From: Hydrogenophaga intermedia
GTDB lineage: Bacteria; Pseudomonadota; Gammaproteobacteria; Burkholderiales; Burkholderiaceae_C
Reading direction: 5' to 3'
Length of the DNA stretch: 64,000 bases
Assembly (NCBI RefSeq): GCF_000723405.1
Contig: NZ_CCAE010000017.1
Span: 21,744 to 85,743, forward strand
In this document: piece by piece, positions 1 through 8,305 of the stretch
Numbering within the stretch: position 1 is the stretch's first letter
Layout of the letters: each line of letters begins with the position of its first letter
Notes under the pieces: generated by a model
Databases searched by the model: none
Told to the model about the DNA's origin: nothing
Seen by the model: the letters and a program-made list of their open reading frames with translations, nothing else
Translations under genes and position numbers: made by a program

Positions 1-144
1 GCCTGGAAGCCCAGCCACGGTCAAAGCCTTCGCCTGCAGTACACGACGCAGGACAGGGCCCTTGGCTTCGAACACCCGGCCAAGCGGGCCATCCAGCTGC
101 AGTACGTGATCGCGTTCGGGGCCCACGGTGCGCACAGCTACTGA
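1..144 (+). CDS. C-terminus of a probable outer-membrane beta-barrel protein (partial)
   Basis: The window opens inside this gene; 47 codons in frame 1 run to a TGA at 142-144. The tail alternates polar and hydrophobic residues (LRLQY, IQLQYVIAF) and the chain ends in an aromatic residue (Tyr), as outer-membrane barrels often do. The next gene, a zinc-binding protein, starts inside it with a 17-nt overlap, so the two are probably co-transcribed. A zinc-related outer-membrane receptor would fit the context, but that is inference only; the family cannot be told from this fragment. Confidence 0.5.
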   Translation, partial: AWKPSHGQSLRLQYTTQDRALGFEHPAKRAIQLQYVIAFGAHGAHSY

Positions 145-1039
145 GCGCTGGCTGGGCGGGGCCCTGCTGCTGCTGGCCTTCACGCCGCTGCGGGCGCAGA
201 CCATCTTTGCCTGCGAACCCGAGTGGGCCGCGCTGACGCGCGCCCTGCTGCCCCAGGCCACGCTGCACGTGGCCACGCATGCCCGGCAGGACCCGCACCA
301 CATCGAGGCCCGACCCGCGCTGATTGCCCAGTTGCGATCGGCCGATGCCGCCATCTGCACGGGCGCCTCGCTGGAGGCGGGCTGGCTGCCCATGCTGCGG
401 CAGCGCGCCGGCAACGCGGCTGTGCAGGACGGCGCACCCGGCATGTTCCACGCCGCCTCGGCCGTGGCCCTCATCGACGCGCGGCCCGGCACTGGCGGCA
501 ACCCATTCGCCGGCGACGTGCACGCCGAAGGCAACCCGCACCTGCACGCCGACCCGCACCGTCTGCTGCAGGTAGCGCGCGCCTGGGGCGCACGCCTTCA
601 GCAACTGTTTCCAGCCCAGCAGGCCGGCATCGCCCAGCGCCAGGCCGCATTCGAGGCGCACTGGACCGAGCGCATTCGGGCCTGGGAGCTCAAGGCCGCC
701 CCGCTGCGCGACAAAGGCGTGGCGGCGCAGCACGCCAGCTTCGCCTACCTGTGGCGGTGGCTGGGCATGCGCCAGGTGGCCGACCTGGAGCCCAAGCCGG
801 GCCTGGCGCCGACCCCCGGGCACCTGCAAAGCCTGTTGACCGATCTGCGCGCACGCCCGCCCTACGCCGTGGTCATCGCCGGCCACCAGAACCCGCGCGC
901 CGGGCGTTGGCTCGTGCAGCAACTGGGCGGCGGTGTGCCGCTGCTGCAACTGCCGGCCACCGTGGACGACCCCGAGGCCCCCGACGCCCTGGGCCTCTGG
1001 ATGGACGGCCTCGTGGACGCCTTGCTGAGCCCGCGGTGA
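128..1039 (+). CDS. znuA: Zinc/metal ABC transporter periplasmic binding protein (ZnuA-like)
   Basis: Captures Zn(II) (possibly Mn) in the periplasm and hands it to the inner-membrane permease. 303 aa from a GTG start that overlaps the preceding gene; the first 23 residues form a signal peptide (hydrophobic LLLLAFTP core, then LRAQ). Family features are visible: DPHHIE near residue 56 (first His ligand), an His-rich loop NPHLHADPHR at 136-145, and a conserved His near 204 followed by WLG. It is shorter in the acidic/His loop than E. coli ZnuA. The stop overlaps the start of the permease gene (TGATG), so translation is coupled. Specificity for zinc rather than manganese is inferred from the His content. 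No ATPase gene follows; it may lie upstream of the window. Confidence 0.85.
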   Translation: MRTATERWLGGALLLLAFTPLRAQTIFACEPEWAALTRALLPQATLHVATHARQDPHHIEARPALIAQLRSADAAICTGASLEAGWLPMLRQRAGNAAVQDGAPGMFHAASAVALIDARPGTGGNPFAGDVHAEGNPHLHADPHRLLQVARAWGARLQQLFPAQQAGIAQRQAAFEAHWTERIRAWELKAAPLRDKGVAAQHASFAYLWRWLGMRQVADLEPKPGLAPTPGHLQSLLTDLRARPPYAVVIAGHQNPRAGRWLVQQLGGGVPLLQLPATVDDPEAPDALGLWMDGLVDALLSPR

Positions 1040-1770
1040 TGGACGCCTGGTTCCTCGCACCCGCGCTGGCCCTGGTGGCCGGCGTGCTGGCGCTGGCCCC
1101 GCTGGGCGAGCGCGTGCTGGAACGCGGCGTGGTCTTCATCGACCTGGCGGTGGCGCAGGCCGCCGCCGCCGCCGCCCTCACCGCCACGGTGCTGGGCGGA
1201 CACCCGCCCTGGCCCGTGGTGCAGGCCTGCGCCATCGCGGGCGCCTTTCTGGCGGTGGCGCTGGTGGCCGCATTGGCGCGCTGGTGGCCGGCGCAACGCG
1301 AAGCCCTCATCGGTCTGGTCTACGTGGCCAGTGCCTGCGCTGCGCTGCTCACCGCGCAGATCGATGCGCACGGTGGCGAGCACCTGCACGCTCTGCTGGC
1401 GGCCGATGTGCTGTGGTCGCAGTGGCCACAAGTGGCCCTGCTGGCAGCCTGTGCCGCGTTGGTGGGCCTGGTGCGGCGCCGCCTCGGCGGCGACGTGTGG
1501 TTCTACGCCACGTTTGCCTTGGTCAGCAGCCTGGCCGTGCAGGTGCTGGGCCTGTTCGTGGTCTTCGCGGCGCTGATCGCACCGGGCTTGTGGCGGCGCG
1601 CCGGGCTGCGATTCGCCGCCGTGTTCGGGCTGGTCATCACCGCCGTCCTGCTGGGCCTGGGGGCTTCCTGGGCCATGAACGCCCCGAGCGGCCCTTTGGT
1701 CGCCTTCGCCCTGGCGCTGTGCGGGCTTGCCAGCATCGCGAGCCTCGGCCGGCAAGGGCCACGGGCCTGA
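1039..1770 (+). CDS. znuB: Metal ABC transporter permease, ABC-3 family (ZnuB-like)
   Basis: 243-aa inner-membrane permease with about seven hydrophobic helices, which would form the channel through which zinc from the ZnuA-like protein crosses. The ABC-3 pattern is seen in LGERVLERGVVFIDLAVAQ near the N-terminus and in the LVSSLAVQVLGLFVVFAALIAP region at about 155-180, the usual site of contact with the ATPase. The ATG overlaps the previous TGA by one base. It is slightly shorter than E. coli ZnuB (261 aa). A strong terminator follows at 1782-1823, so this is the last gene of its operon. The matching ATPase is not seen downstream. Confidence 0.85.
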   Translation: MDAWFLAPALALVAGVLALAPLGERVLERGVVFIDLAVAQAAAAAALTATVLGGHPPWPVVQACAIAGAFLAVALVAALARWWPAQREALIGLVYVASACAALLTAQIDAHGGEHLHALLAADVLWSQWPQVALLAACAALVGLVRRRLGGDVWFYATFALVSSLAVQVLGLFVVFAALIAPGLWRRAGLRFAAVFGLVITAVLLGLGASWAMNAPSGPLVAFALALCGLASIASLGRQGPRA

Positions 1771-1781
1771 GACACAACGCG

Positions 1782-1823
1782 CCCAATGAAAAAGCCCGGC
1801 GGTTGCCGGGCTTTTTCATTGGG
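1782..1823. terminator. Perfect 19-bp inverted repeat, bidirectional terminator
   Basis: Two 19-nt arms (1782-1800 and 1805-1823) are exact reverse complements around a 4-nt GGTT loop, with GCCCGGC/GCCGGGC at the core and A/T runs outside it. It can stop transcription from znuB on the plus strand and from tRNA-His on the minus strand. Confidence 0.9.
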
Positions 1824-1829
1824 ATCTGC

Positions 1830-1906
1830 TGGGGTGGCTGATGGGACTCGAACCCACGACGACAGGAATCACAATCCTGGACTCTACCAACTGAGCTACA
1901 GCCACC
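1830..1906 (-). tRNA. tRNA-His (GTG)
   Basis: The minus strand folds as a cloverleaf that includes the histidine-specific extra G(-1), opposite C73. The anticodon loop reads TTGTGAT with anticodon GTG, the T-arm has GGTTCGAGTCC, and CCA is encoded at 1830-1832. It closely resembles bacterial tRNA-His. It lies downstream of ppiD on the same strand, with the bidirectional terminator just beyond. Confidence 0.96.
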
Positions 1907-1943
1907 GCAAGCCGCGCATTATAGCCTCAGCCGGCGCACGCCT

Positions 1944-3866
1944 TCAGCGGGCCGCCACAGTGGCCGCACCGGGCCGCGGCACCTTGATGCTGGCTTTGTA
2001 GCGGGCCTTGAGTGTCTCGTAGTAGGCCAGGCTCTCGGCACCCGACCACCACTGCGACACCTGCTGCACCTCTTGCGCCAGACGCTGGGCGTCCACGTCG
2101 CCGCGCGGCACCACCCGATTGACCTGCACGACCGCATAACCCTGCTCGCCCAGGTTCACACCCACCCAGGCCGGCAGGGCCTTGGGATCGGCGCTGAGGG
2201 CCGCGTCGAGCACGCGCGGGTCCAGGTCCAGCGGCGCGTCGCGCGACACCGTGACGGACGCACCCAGCGCGGCGGCATCGGCACCACCCTTCCAGGCCGC
2301 GAGCTGCTTCTCGCCTTCTTCCTTGGCCAGCTCGGCGGCGCGCTGCGCCACCAGACGGGCACGCACCTGATCGCGCACCTCGTCCAGGCTCAGCGTGCGG
2401 GCCGGGTGATACGCCACCACCCGCGCCGACACGAGGCGGTTGCTGCCCACATCGATGGCCTCGGTGTTGCGCTTGCCGGACGTGGACTCGGGCGCGAACA
2501 GGGCTTCGAGCAGGCGGCGGTTGGCCAGCACGCCGTCGTCGCCCGGCGCGGGTGTTCGTTGCAGGCCCTTGGTGGTCTGGACCTGCAGCTTCAGGCGCTC
2601 GGCCGTGGGCTGCAGCGAATCGGGCTGCTCGTAGACCAGGTTGGTGAAGGTGTCCGCCGATTCGGCGAACTGGCGCTGGGCCTGCTGCTTGCGCAGTGCC
2701 TCTTCGATCTGCGGGCGCAGCTCGGCGAAGGAGCGCTGGGGCGGCGCCTTGATGTCGGTGAGCTGGATGATGTGAAAGCCGAAGTCGGACTCCACCAGAT
2801 TGGAGATCTCACCCTTCTTGAGCGCGAACACGGCCTGCTCGAACGGCGGCACCATGGCGCCGCGGCCGAAGAAGTCGAGGTCGCCGCCATTGGGCGCCGA
2901 GCCCGGGTCCTGAGAATTCGCCTTGGCAAGTTCGGCGAACCTGGACGGATCGGCCTTGACCTGGGCGAGCAGGTCCTCGGCCTTCTTGCGCACCTCGGCC
3001 TTCTGTTCGGGCGTGGCTCCGGCAGGCACGCTCAGCAGGATGTGGCTCGCGCGGCGTTCTTCGGCACCGCTGAGCTGGGCGACGTTCTGCTCGTAGTAGC
3101 TGCGCAGGTCGGCCTCGTTGAGGACCACGGACTTCTCGAGCGCGGCGGCGTCGAGCACGAGGTATTCGACATCGGCCTGTTCACCGGCCTGGAACAGCGC
3201 CTGGTTCTGCTGGTAGAAGGCCTCGATGTCGGCGTCGCTCGGCTTCACGCGCGAGGTGAAGTCCTTGGCCGAGAAGGTCTTGCTGCGCAGTTGGCGCTTC
3301 TCGAAGAACGCGTCCAGCGAGACACGGGCCATCGCATTCGAGGCGAAGCCGCTGTTCTGCACGCTCTGCAGCACCTGGCGCTGCGACAGGTCGGCGCGAA
3401 CCGAAGCCTCGAACATCTCGGGCGTCATGCCCTGGCGCGAGAGCAACTGGCGATAAGCCCCGACGTCGAGGCTGCCGTCGGGCCGGCGCATGGCGGCGAT
3501 GGTGGGGTTGGACTGCAGTTCGCGCGCCAGGCGCTGGTCGCTGGTGTAGAGATGGAGGTTCTGTGCGGCGGCCGCCACCACGCGGTCGCGCACCATGCGC
3601 TCCAGCGTGGCGTAGCGGGCCTCCTCAGAGTCGAGCATGGCGGGGTCGATCGTGGGCATGGCCTGGCGCAGGCGCTGCGACTCTTCGCGGTGTGCCTGCT
3701 CCCATTCGGCGCGCTTGATGTCCTTGCCATCGACCGTGGCCACCGCTTCACCGCCTTCGCTGAAGCGGGTGTAACCCTCGACCCCGAAGAGCACGAAGGA
3801 GGGAATGATCAGGATCAGCAGGAAGCCCATGAGGTACTTCTTGTGATCGCGAATGGAATCGAACAT
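1944..3866 (-). CDS. ppiD: Membrane-anchored periplasmic peptidyl-prolyl isomerase PpiD
   Basis: Chaperone/PPIase anchored in the inner membrane that meets proteins leaving the Sec translocon and helps fold outer-membrane proteins. 640 aa, close to the usual length. One N-terminal membrane helix (about 12-30, YLMGFLLILIIPSFVLFGV) is followed by a SurA_N-type helical chaperone domain (about 40-200), a parvulin domain near 268-370 (ASHILLSV, NGGDLDFFGRGAMVPPFE, FGFHIIQL) and a PpiD-type C-terminal helical region. It lies downstream of hupB and tRNA-Val on the same strand, an order I know from other betaproteobacteria. Parvulin domains in PpiD are often catalytically weak. Confidence 0.95.
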   Translation of the reverse strand: MFDSIRDHKKYLMGFLLILIIPSFVLFGVEGYTRFSEGGEAVATVDGKDIKRAEWEQAHREESQRLRQAMPTIDPAMLDSEEARYATLERMVRDRVVAAAAQNLHLYTSDQRLARELQSNPTIAAMRRPDGSLDVGAYRQLLSRQGMTPEMFEASVRADLSQRQVLQSVQNSGFASNAMARVSLDAFFEKRQLRSKTFSAKDFTSRVKPSDADIEAFYQQNQALFQAGEQADVEYLVLDAAALEKSVVLNEADLRSYYEQNVAQLSGAEERRASHILLSVPAGATPEQKAEVRKKAEDLLAQVKADPSRFAELAKANSQDPGSAPNGGDLDFFGRGAMVPPFEQAVFALKKGEISNLVESDFGFHIIQLTDIKAPPQRSFAELRPQIEEALRKQQAQRQFAESADTFTNLVYEQPDSLQPTAERLKLQVQTTKGLQRTPAPGDDGVLANRRLLEALFAPESTSGKRNTEAIDVGSNRLVSARVVAYHPARTLSLDEVRDQVRARLVAQRAAELAKEEGEKQLAAWKGGADAAALGASVTVSRDAPLDLDPRVLDAALSADPKALPAWVGVNLGEQGYAVVQVNRVVPRGDVDAQRLAQEVQQVSQWWSGAESLAYYETLKARYKASIKVPRPGAATVAAR

Positions 3867-3913
3867 GCGGACGTCCTTGAGGTGGCGGGGTCGAGTGCCG
3901 GATTCTGATGGAC

Positions 3914-3946
3914 AACAAAAAAGGCGAACCCTCGTTCGCCTTTTTG
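3914..3946. terminator. Rho-independent terminator between tRNA-Val and ppiD
   Basis: A stem with arms AAAAAGGCGAA and TTCGCCTTTTT around a short CCCTCG loop, with A and T runs on both flanks. It sits directly at the 3' end of the minus-strand tRNA-Val and would end that transcript before ppiD. Confidence 0.8.
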
Positions 3947-4022
3947 TGGTGGGTGCTGACGGGCTCGAACCGCCGACCTACTCCGTGTAAGAGAGCCGCT
4001 CTACCAACTGAGCTAAGCACCC
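3947..4022 (-). tRNA. tRNA-Val (TAC)
   Basis: Cloverleaf with acceptor stem GGGTGCT/AGCACCC, D-arm GCTCAGTTGGTAGAGC, anticodon loop CTTACAC (anticodon TAC), T-arm GGTTCGAGCC, discriminator A and encoded CCA at 3947-3949. It lies 13 nt after the hupB stop and may be cut from a hupB-tRNA transcript. Confidence 0.95.
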
Positions 4023-4035
4023 GGGTATTGGTCGA

Positions 4036-4308
4036 TCAGTTGACCGCGTCCTTCAGTGCCTTGCCGGGGCGGAACTTCGGCACTTTGGCGGCCTTGATTT
4101 TAATCTCGGCGCCCGTGCGCGGGTTGCGGCCCTTGCGGGCGGGGCGCTTGCTCACGGCGAACGAGCCGAAGCCCACCAGGGAAACGGTGCCGCCCTTCTT
4201 GAGCGTGGTGCGGATGGCGGCGATGGTGGAGTCGAGTGCACGTGTCGCGGCGGCCTTGGAGATGTCGGCGTGCTTGGCGATGTGTTCGACGAGTTCGGTC
4301 TTGTTCAC
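4036..4308 (-). CDS. hupB: DNA-binding protein HU
   Basis: 90-aa histone-like protein that bends and compacts DNA as a dimer. The sequence starts [19 protein letters not shown] and carries the family signature [18 protein letters not shown] (residues about 46-63) followed by the flexible arm and [16 protein letters not shown]. The start is a GTG with a purine-rich AGAGGGG element about 8 nt upstream; an in-frame upstream ATG would add 47 residues unlike HU, so I reject it. A good sigma-70 promoter lies at 4439-4468. Confidence 0.97.
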   Translation of the reverse strand: MNKTELVEHIAKHADISKAAATRALDSTIAAIRTTLKKGGTVSLVGFGSFAVSKRPARKGRNPRTGAEIKIKAAKVPKFRPGKALKDAVN

Positions 4309-4438
4309 GAAGGGCCCCTCTTGGAAATGGATGAGTGAAGCGTGTGTTGGGCCGGATGGGCCGGTTGCCGCGAGGGCCGACCGGGGTCTATCCGGGAGCG
4401 CAGGCCCTGGCGAGCTGCCGGAATCCATGCGCCGAACG

Positions 4439-4468
4439 ATTAGACCCACGTGCCGCAGCGCATGTCAA
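4439..4468 (-). promoter_or_regulatory. Sigma-70 promoter for hupB
   Basis: On the minus strand a perfect -35 TTGACA (4463-4468) is followed by an 18-nt spacer and a -10 TCTAAT (4439-4444). Transcription would start near 4432, giving a leader of about 120 nt ahead of the HU start. The remaining sequence up to 4580 shows no gene. Confidence 0.75.
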
Positions 4469-4580
4469 CAAGACGGTTGGCGCTGAGGCCCGTGGGCCAC
4501 ACGAGCGGCGATTCTAGACGCAGATGCAACGCGCGACGCCCCTCTCACGGGGGGTGAAGCCACGCCTGCGGGACCGGCGG

Positions 4581-5666
4581 TCACACAAGGGACGCGATCG
4601 CACGCCCGACGTCGGCCGTGCCCGCGCGTCCGCCCAGGTCGGCCGTGCGCGGCGCACCACTCTTGGGCTCCAGCGCGGCCTCGATGGCGCGCAGCACGGC
4701 GTCGTGCGCGTCGCGGTGGCCCAGGAAGTCGAGCATCATGGCGCCGCACCAGATCTGGCCGATGGGGTTGGCGATGCCCTTGCCGGCGATGTCGGGTGCC
4801 GAGCCGTGCACCGGCTCGAACAGCGAAGGCATGGTGCGGTCCGGGTTGAGGTTGGCGCTGGGCGCGATGCCGATGGTGCCGGTGCAGGCCGGACCGAGGT
4901 CGGACAGGATGTCGCCAAACAGGTTGCTGGCCACGACCACGTCGAAGAAATCGGGCCGCTGCACGAAGTGCGCGGTGAGGATGTCGATATGGAACTTGTC
5001 GACCGTCACATCTGGATACTCTTTTGCCATTTCCGCCACGCGCTCGTCCCAGTACGGCATGGTGATCGCGATCCCGTTGCTCTTCGTGGCGCTGGTCAGG
5101 TGCTTTTTCGGGCGCGAACGCGCCGTCTCGAAGGCGAAGCGCAGCGCGCGGTCGACACCGTGGCGCGACATCACGGTCTCCTGCATCACGATCTCGCGCG
5201 GTGTGCCCGGGTACATGCGCCCGCCGATGCTGCTGTACTCGCCCTCGGTGTTCTCGCGCACGATGACCATGTCGATCTCGCCGGGCTGGCGCGCACTGCC
5301 ATCGCGACGCACCACGGGCGCGATGACGCCGGGCATCAGGCGCGCCGGGCGCAGGTTGATGTATTGGTCAAACTCGCGGCGAAACAGCAGCAGCGAGCCC
5401 CACAGCGAAATGTGGTCGGGCACCTTGTCGGGCCAGCCAACGGCGCCGAAGTAGATGGCATCGTGGCCACCGATGAGGTCCTTCCAGTTGTCTGGCAGCA
5501 TCTTGCCGTGCTTCTCGAAGTAGTCGCAACTGCTGAAGTCGAAGTGGTCGAACTGCAAGTCGATACCGAAGCGCGTGGCCGCGGCCTCCATCACGCGCAG
5601 GCCCTCGGGCATGACTTCGGTGCCGATGCCGTCGCCGGCGATGACCGCAATGCGGTGTTTGCTCAT
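4581..5666 (-). CDS. ttuC: Tartrate dehydrogenase/decarboxylase-type beta-decarboxylating dehydrogenase
   Basis: 361-aa NAD-dependent enzyme of the isocitrate/isopropylmalate dehydrogenase family. The starting motif IAVIAGDGIGTEV, WPDKVPDHISLWG, the active-site RENTEGEYSSIGGR and the late DILSDLGPACTGTIGIAPSAN and EPVHGSAPDIAGKG blocks are typical of TtuC/YeaU (tartrate, malate). It probably oxidises or decarboxylates tartrate or D-malate. The start at 5666 has GGAGATC just upstream; the longer in-frame start adds 13 atypical residues. It is divergent from a LysR gene with a shared operator region. Substrate choice between tartrate and D-malate cannot be decided by reading. Confidence 0.85.
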   Translation of the reverse strand: MSKHRIAVIAGDGIGTEVMPEGLRVMEAAATRFGIDLQFDHFDFSSCDYFEKHGKMLPDNWKDLIGGHDAIYFGAVGWPDKVPDHISLWGSLLLFRREFDQYINLRPARLMPGVIAPVVRRDGSARQPGEIDMVIVRENTEGEYSSIGGRMYPGTPREIVMQETVMSRHGVDRALRFAFETARSRPKKHLTSATKSNGIAITMPYWDERVAEMAKEYPDVTVDKFHIDILTAHFVQRPDFFDVVVASNLFGDILSDLGPACTGTIGIAPSANLNPDRTMPSLFEPVHGSAPDIAGKGIANPIGQIWCGAMMLDFLGHRDAHDAVLRAIEAALEPKSGAPRTADLGGRAGTADVGRAIASLV

Positions 5667-5709
5667 GGAAGATCTCCTGGTGTGGACTCGAATCGCTGGC
5701 GCCACTGTA

Positions 5710-5746
5710 GCGAATCCATTCGCAATAATCCGTGCATCGATTATTG
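5710..5746. promoter_or_regulatory. Double inverted repeat, probable LysR operator
   Basis: Between the divergent dehydrogenase and LysR genes lie GCGAAT-CC-ATTCGC (5710-5723) and an exact 8-bp inverted repeat CAATAATC-N8-GATTATTG (5723-5746). AT-rich interrupted dyads of this kind are the usual LysR-family recognition and activation sites. It overlaps where promoters for both genes must lie. Confidence 0.6.
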
Positions 5747-5761
5747 ATCCAGGAGCAATTC

Positions 5762-6739
5762 ATGGACCGCGCCGATCTGGAGATGGTGCACGCCGTGCAC
5801 CAGCACGGCAGCCTGGCGCAGGCCGCGCAGGCCCTCGGGCTCACCCCATCGGCCATCACGCGGCGCCTGGCGGCGCTGGAAGACGCGCTGGGCGTGCGAC
5901 TGTTCCAGCGCACCACGCGCCGCGTGAGCCCCACCGCGGAGGGCGAAACGCTGTCGCTGCGCGCGGCCGAGCTGCTGCGCGGCTTCGAGGCGGCGGAAGC
6001 CGAACTGCGCGAGCGCCAGGCCGAACCCGCCGGCCCCATCCGCCTGGCGGCCACCTTCGGCTTCGGGCGGCGCTGGCTCGGCCCGGCGCTGGCCGATTTC
6101 CAGGCGAAACACCCGGCGGTGTCCGTGCAGTTGCAGCTCACCGAACGCCTGCCCGACCTGGCGGCCGAGGGCCTGGACGGCGCGGTGTGGCTGTGGAGCG
6201 CACCCGACCAGCGCGCCGGCGAATGGGTGTCGCGACGTCTGGCCCCCAACCGGCGCGTGCTGGTGGCCGCGCCCGCCTACCTGGCGGTGCATGGCGCGCC
6301 GCAAGCGCTGGACGACCTGACCATGCATCACTGCCTGGTGGTACGCGAGAACACCGACGCGGGCCCACGACGCAGCGACCACTGGACCCTGCAACGCGAG
6401 GGCGACACCGCCCTGCACCGCGTGGCCATCGCCGGGCCGTTGTCCAGCAACTCGGGTGAGCTGGTGCGCGACTGGTGCCTGGCGGGCCACGGCATCATGC
6501 TGCGCAGCCTGTGGGACATCGCACCGCAAATCGATAGTGGCGAGCTGATGCAGGTGTTGCCGGCCTGGAGCCACCGCGACGCCGACATCCACTGGCTCGC
6601 GCCCTGGCAGGCGCACTCACCCAAGCGCATACGGTTGCTGGTGGCCGCTCTGGCGGAGGCCTTTCGCGACGAGCCCTGGCGGCCCGCACCGGCGCTCAGC
6701 GGGGCGAGCGCACGACCAGGCTCACGCCGAAAGCCGTGA
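5762..6739 (+). CDS. LysR-family regulator, probably of the divergent dehydrogenase
   Basis: 325 aa. An N-terminal winged helix (residues 1-60: GSLAQAAQALGLTPSAITRRLAALEDALGVRLFQRTTRRV) is followed by a periplasmic-binding-like effector domain. It resembles DmlR/TtuA-type LysR proteins that control malate or tartrate dehydrogenases. The ATG at 5762 has AGGAGC 8 nt upstream; an ATG ten codons earlier lies in the operator and is less likely. The 3' end overlaps the convergent DMT transporter gene by 44 bp. Confidence 0.88.
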   Translation: MDRADLEMVHAVHQHGSLAQAAQALGLTPSAITRRLAALEDALGVRLFQRTTRRVSPTAEGETLSLRAAELLRGFEAAEAELRERQAEPAGPIRLAATFGFGRRWLGPALADFQAKHPAVSVQLQLTERLPDLAAEGLDGAVWLWSAPDQRAGEWVSRRLAPNRRVLVAAPAYLAVHGAPQALDDLTMHHCLVVRENTDAGPRRSDHWTLQREGDTALHRVAIAGPLSSNSGELVRDWCLAGHGIMLRSLWDIAPQIDSGELMQVLPAWSHRDADIHWLAPWQAHSPKRIRLLVAALAEAFRDEPWRPAPALSGASARPGSRRKP

Positions 6740-7604
6740 CCGCAATGCCCGCCACGGTGAGCGGCGTGATCGGCTCGCGAAACAGCAGCCAGGCGATGAC
6801 GGCCGTGGTGGGCGGCACGAGGTACATGAGGCTGGCCACGCTGGCGGCCGCGCCGCGCTGGATCAGCAGGTACAGCAGCGAACTGCCGCCCAGCGTGAGC
6901 CCCAGCACCGACCAGGCCATGGCGCCGATGAATTCGCCCGTGTAGTGCATGGGCTCGGACTCGAGCAAGGCCAGCGGCAGCGTGACGATGAAGGCCGCGA
7001 TGAGCTGCACGGTGTTGGCGGTGCGCACGTCGCAGGCCTGCACGAAACGCTTTTGGTACAGCGTGCCGGCGGTGATGGCGAACAGCGCGAACACCGCGTA
7101 GACCAGGTTCTCCGCGTTCGCCTGATCACCGGGCGATCCTTCGATCAGTTTGCGCGAGACCACCAGCACCAGGCCCGCGAAGCCCAGCAACAGACCCAGC
7201 CACTGCCGCCGCGACACCTGGCCCTGCGCGCCGCCCACGGCACTGAGCCAGATGGCGGTGAGCACCGGTTGCAGCCCGACGATGAGCGAGGACAGGCCCG
7301 AGCCCATCCCCGCCTTCACCGCCGCCCACACGCCGCCGAGGTAGCCCGCGTGCATGAGCACGCCCACCACCGACAGGTGCAGCCACTGCTGGCGGTTGGC
7401 TGGCCACTTCACGCCGGCCCACAGGATCCAGGGCAGGAAGCACAGGATGGACAGCGCGTAGCGCATGGCCAGGAAGGACAGCGGCGGCGCGTGCGGCATG
7501 CCGTAGCGCGCGACGATGAAGCCGGTGCTCCAGATCAGCACGAAGACCCAGGGCATGGCGCGCAGCCAGGCGTTGTCGGACGCTGGGGACTGCATGGGGC
7601 TCAC
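6696..7604 (-). CDS. EamA/DMT-family inner-membrane transporter
   Basis: 302 aa with about ten hydrophobic helices in two repeated halves, the drug/metabolite transporter layout (WVFVLIWSTGFIVARYGM near the start; SLMYLVPPTTAVIAWLLFREPI in the second half). Probably an exporter of amino acids or small metabolites; the substrate is unknown. The GTG at 7604 directly abuts the pgsA stop; an ATG three codons later (7595) is equally possible. It is downstream of pgsA on the same strand and its tail overlaps the LysR gene. Confidence 0.85.
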   Translation of the reverse strand: MSPMQSPASDNAWLRAMPWVFVLIWSTGFIVARYGMPHAPPLSFLAMRYALSILCFLPWILWAGVKWPANRQQWLHLSVVGVLMHAGYLGGVWAAVKAGMGSGLSSLIVGLQPVLTAIWLSAVGGAQGQVSRRQWLGLLLGFAGLVLVVSRKLIEGSPGDQANAENLVYAVFALFAITAGTLYQKRFVQACDVRTANTVQLIAAFIVTLPLALLESEPMHYTGEFIGAMAWSVLGLTLGGSSLLYLLIQRGAAASVASLMYLVPPTTAVIAWLLFREPITPLTVAGIAVTAFGVSLVVRSPR

Positions 7605-8174
7605 TCAGCGGGACCGCGCGCGGATCTCGGGCAGCGCCTTCTGCAGGTAATAGACCATGGACCAGACCGTGAGAATGGCCGAGAGCCACAGCAGCCAGGT
7701 GCCCCACACGCGCGTGTCGATGAGGCCGAGCAGTCGACCGTCGAACAGCAGGAAGGGAATCGCGATCATCTGCACCATGGTCTTGAGCTTGCCGATCATG
7801 TGAACCGCCACGCTCTTGGTGGCGCCGATGATGGCCATCCATTCGCGCAGCGAGGAGATCGCGATCTCGCGGCCGATGATGATGAGCGCGGCGAACACGT
7901 CGGCCCGGCCCATGTGCACCAGCACCAGCAGGCTCGCGCAGACCAGGAACTTGTCGGCCACGGGGTCGAGGAAGGCGCCGAAGGCCGAGGTCTGGTTGAG
8001 CTTGCGCGCGAGGTAGCCGTCGGCCCAATCCGTCAGCGCAAAGACGATGAACATGGCGGTGGCCACCAGGTTCTGCTCGGCCGCGCTGAGGCTTTGCAGA
8101 TAGAACACCCCCACGATCAGCGGAATGGCCAGGATGCGGGCCCAGGTCAGCAGTGTGGGGAGGTTGAAGAACAT
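7605..8174 (-). CDS. pgsA: CDP-diacylglycerol-glycerol-3-phosphate 3-phosphatidyltransferase
   Basis: 189-aa membrane enzyme making phosphatidylglycerol phosphate, the committed step to phosphatidylglycerol and cardiolipin. The CDP-alcohol phosphatidyltransferase motif is complete: D-x2-DG-x2-AR-x8-G-x3-D-x3-D in DWADGYLARKL and GAFLDPVADK (about residues 55-80). The start MFFNLPTLLTWARIL matches PgsA; the longer in-frame start adds a 23-residue basic stretch not typical of the family. It is followed immediately by the DMT transporter gene. Confidence 0.93.
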   Translation of the reverse strand: MFFNLPTLLTWARILAIPLIVGVFYLQSLSAAEQNLVATAMFIVFALTDWADGYLARKLNQTSAFGAFLDPVADKFLVCASLLVLVHMGRADVFAALIIIGREIAISSLREWMAIIGATKSVAVHMIGKLKTMVQMIAIPFLLFDGRLLGLIDTRVWGTWLLWLSAILTVWSMVYYLQKALPEIRARSR

Positions 8175-8245
8175 GGGCCGGATTATGCGGGTGGGGACGC
8201 GAGGGACTTGTTTCAGGGGCAACATCGACTGGCGACGCTGCATAA

Positions 8246-8267
8246 TTGACGTTTACGTCAACGTCAA
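8246..8267. promoter_or_regulatory. ACGT-half-site near-palindrome upstream of a short-chain dehydrogenase gene
   Basis: TTGACGTTTACGTCAA with a third CGTCAA half immediately after lies 38-60 nt before the dehydrogenase ATG. Similar ACGT-centred dyads are described for MerR-family LiuR-type regulators of branched-chain and fatty-acid degradation genes; that assignment is from memory and is an inference here. The dyad is visible directly. Confidence 0.45.
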
Positions 8268-8305
8268 CGCCACACCGGCGTCCTTTCCACCTCAGGAGCA
8301 CAAGC

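Noticed and set aside
2073..3908. 611-aa plus-strand frame
   Set aside because: Antisense to ppiD, which has complete domains and the expected length.
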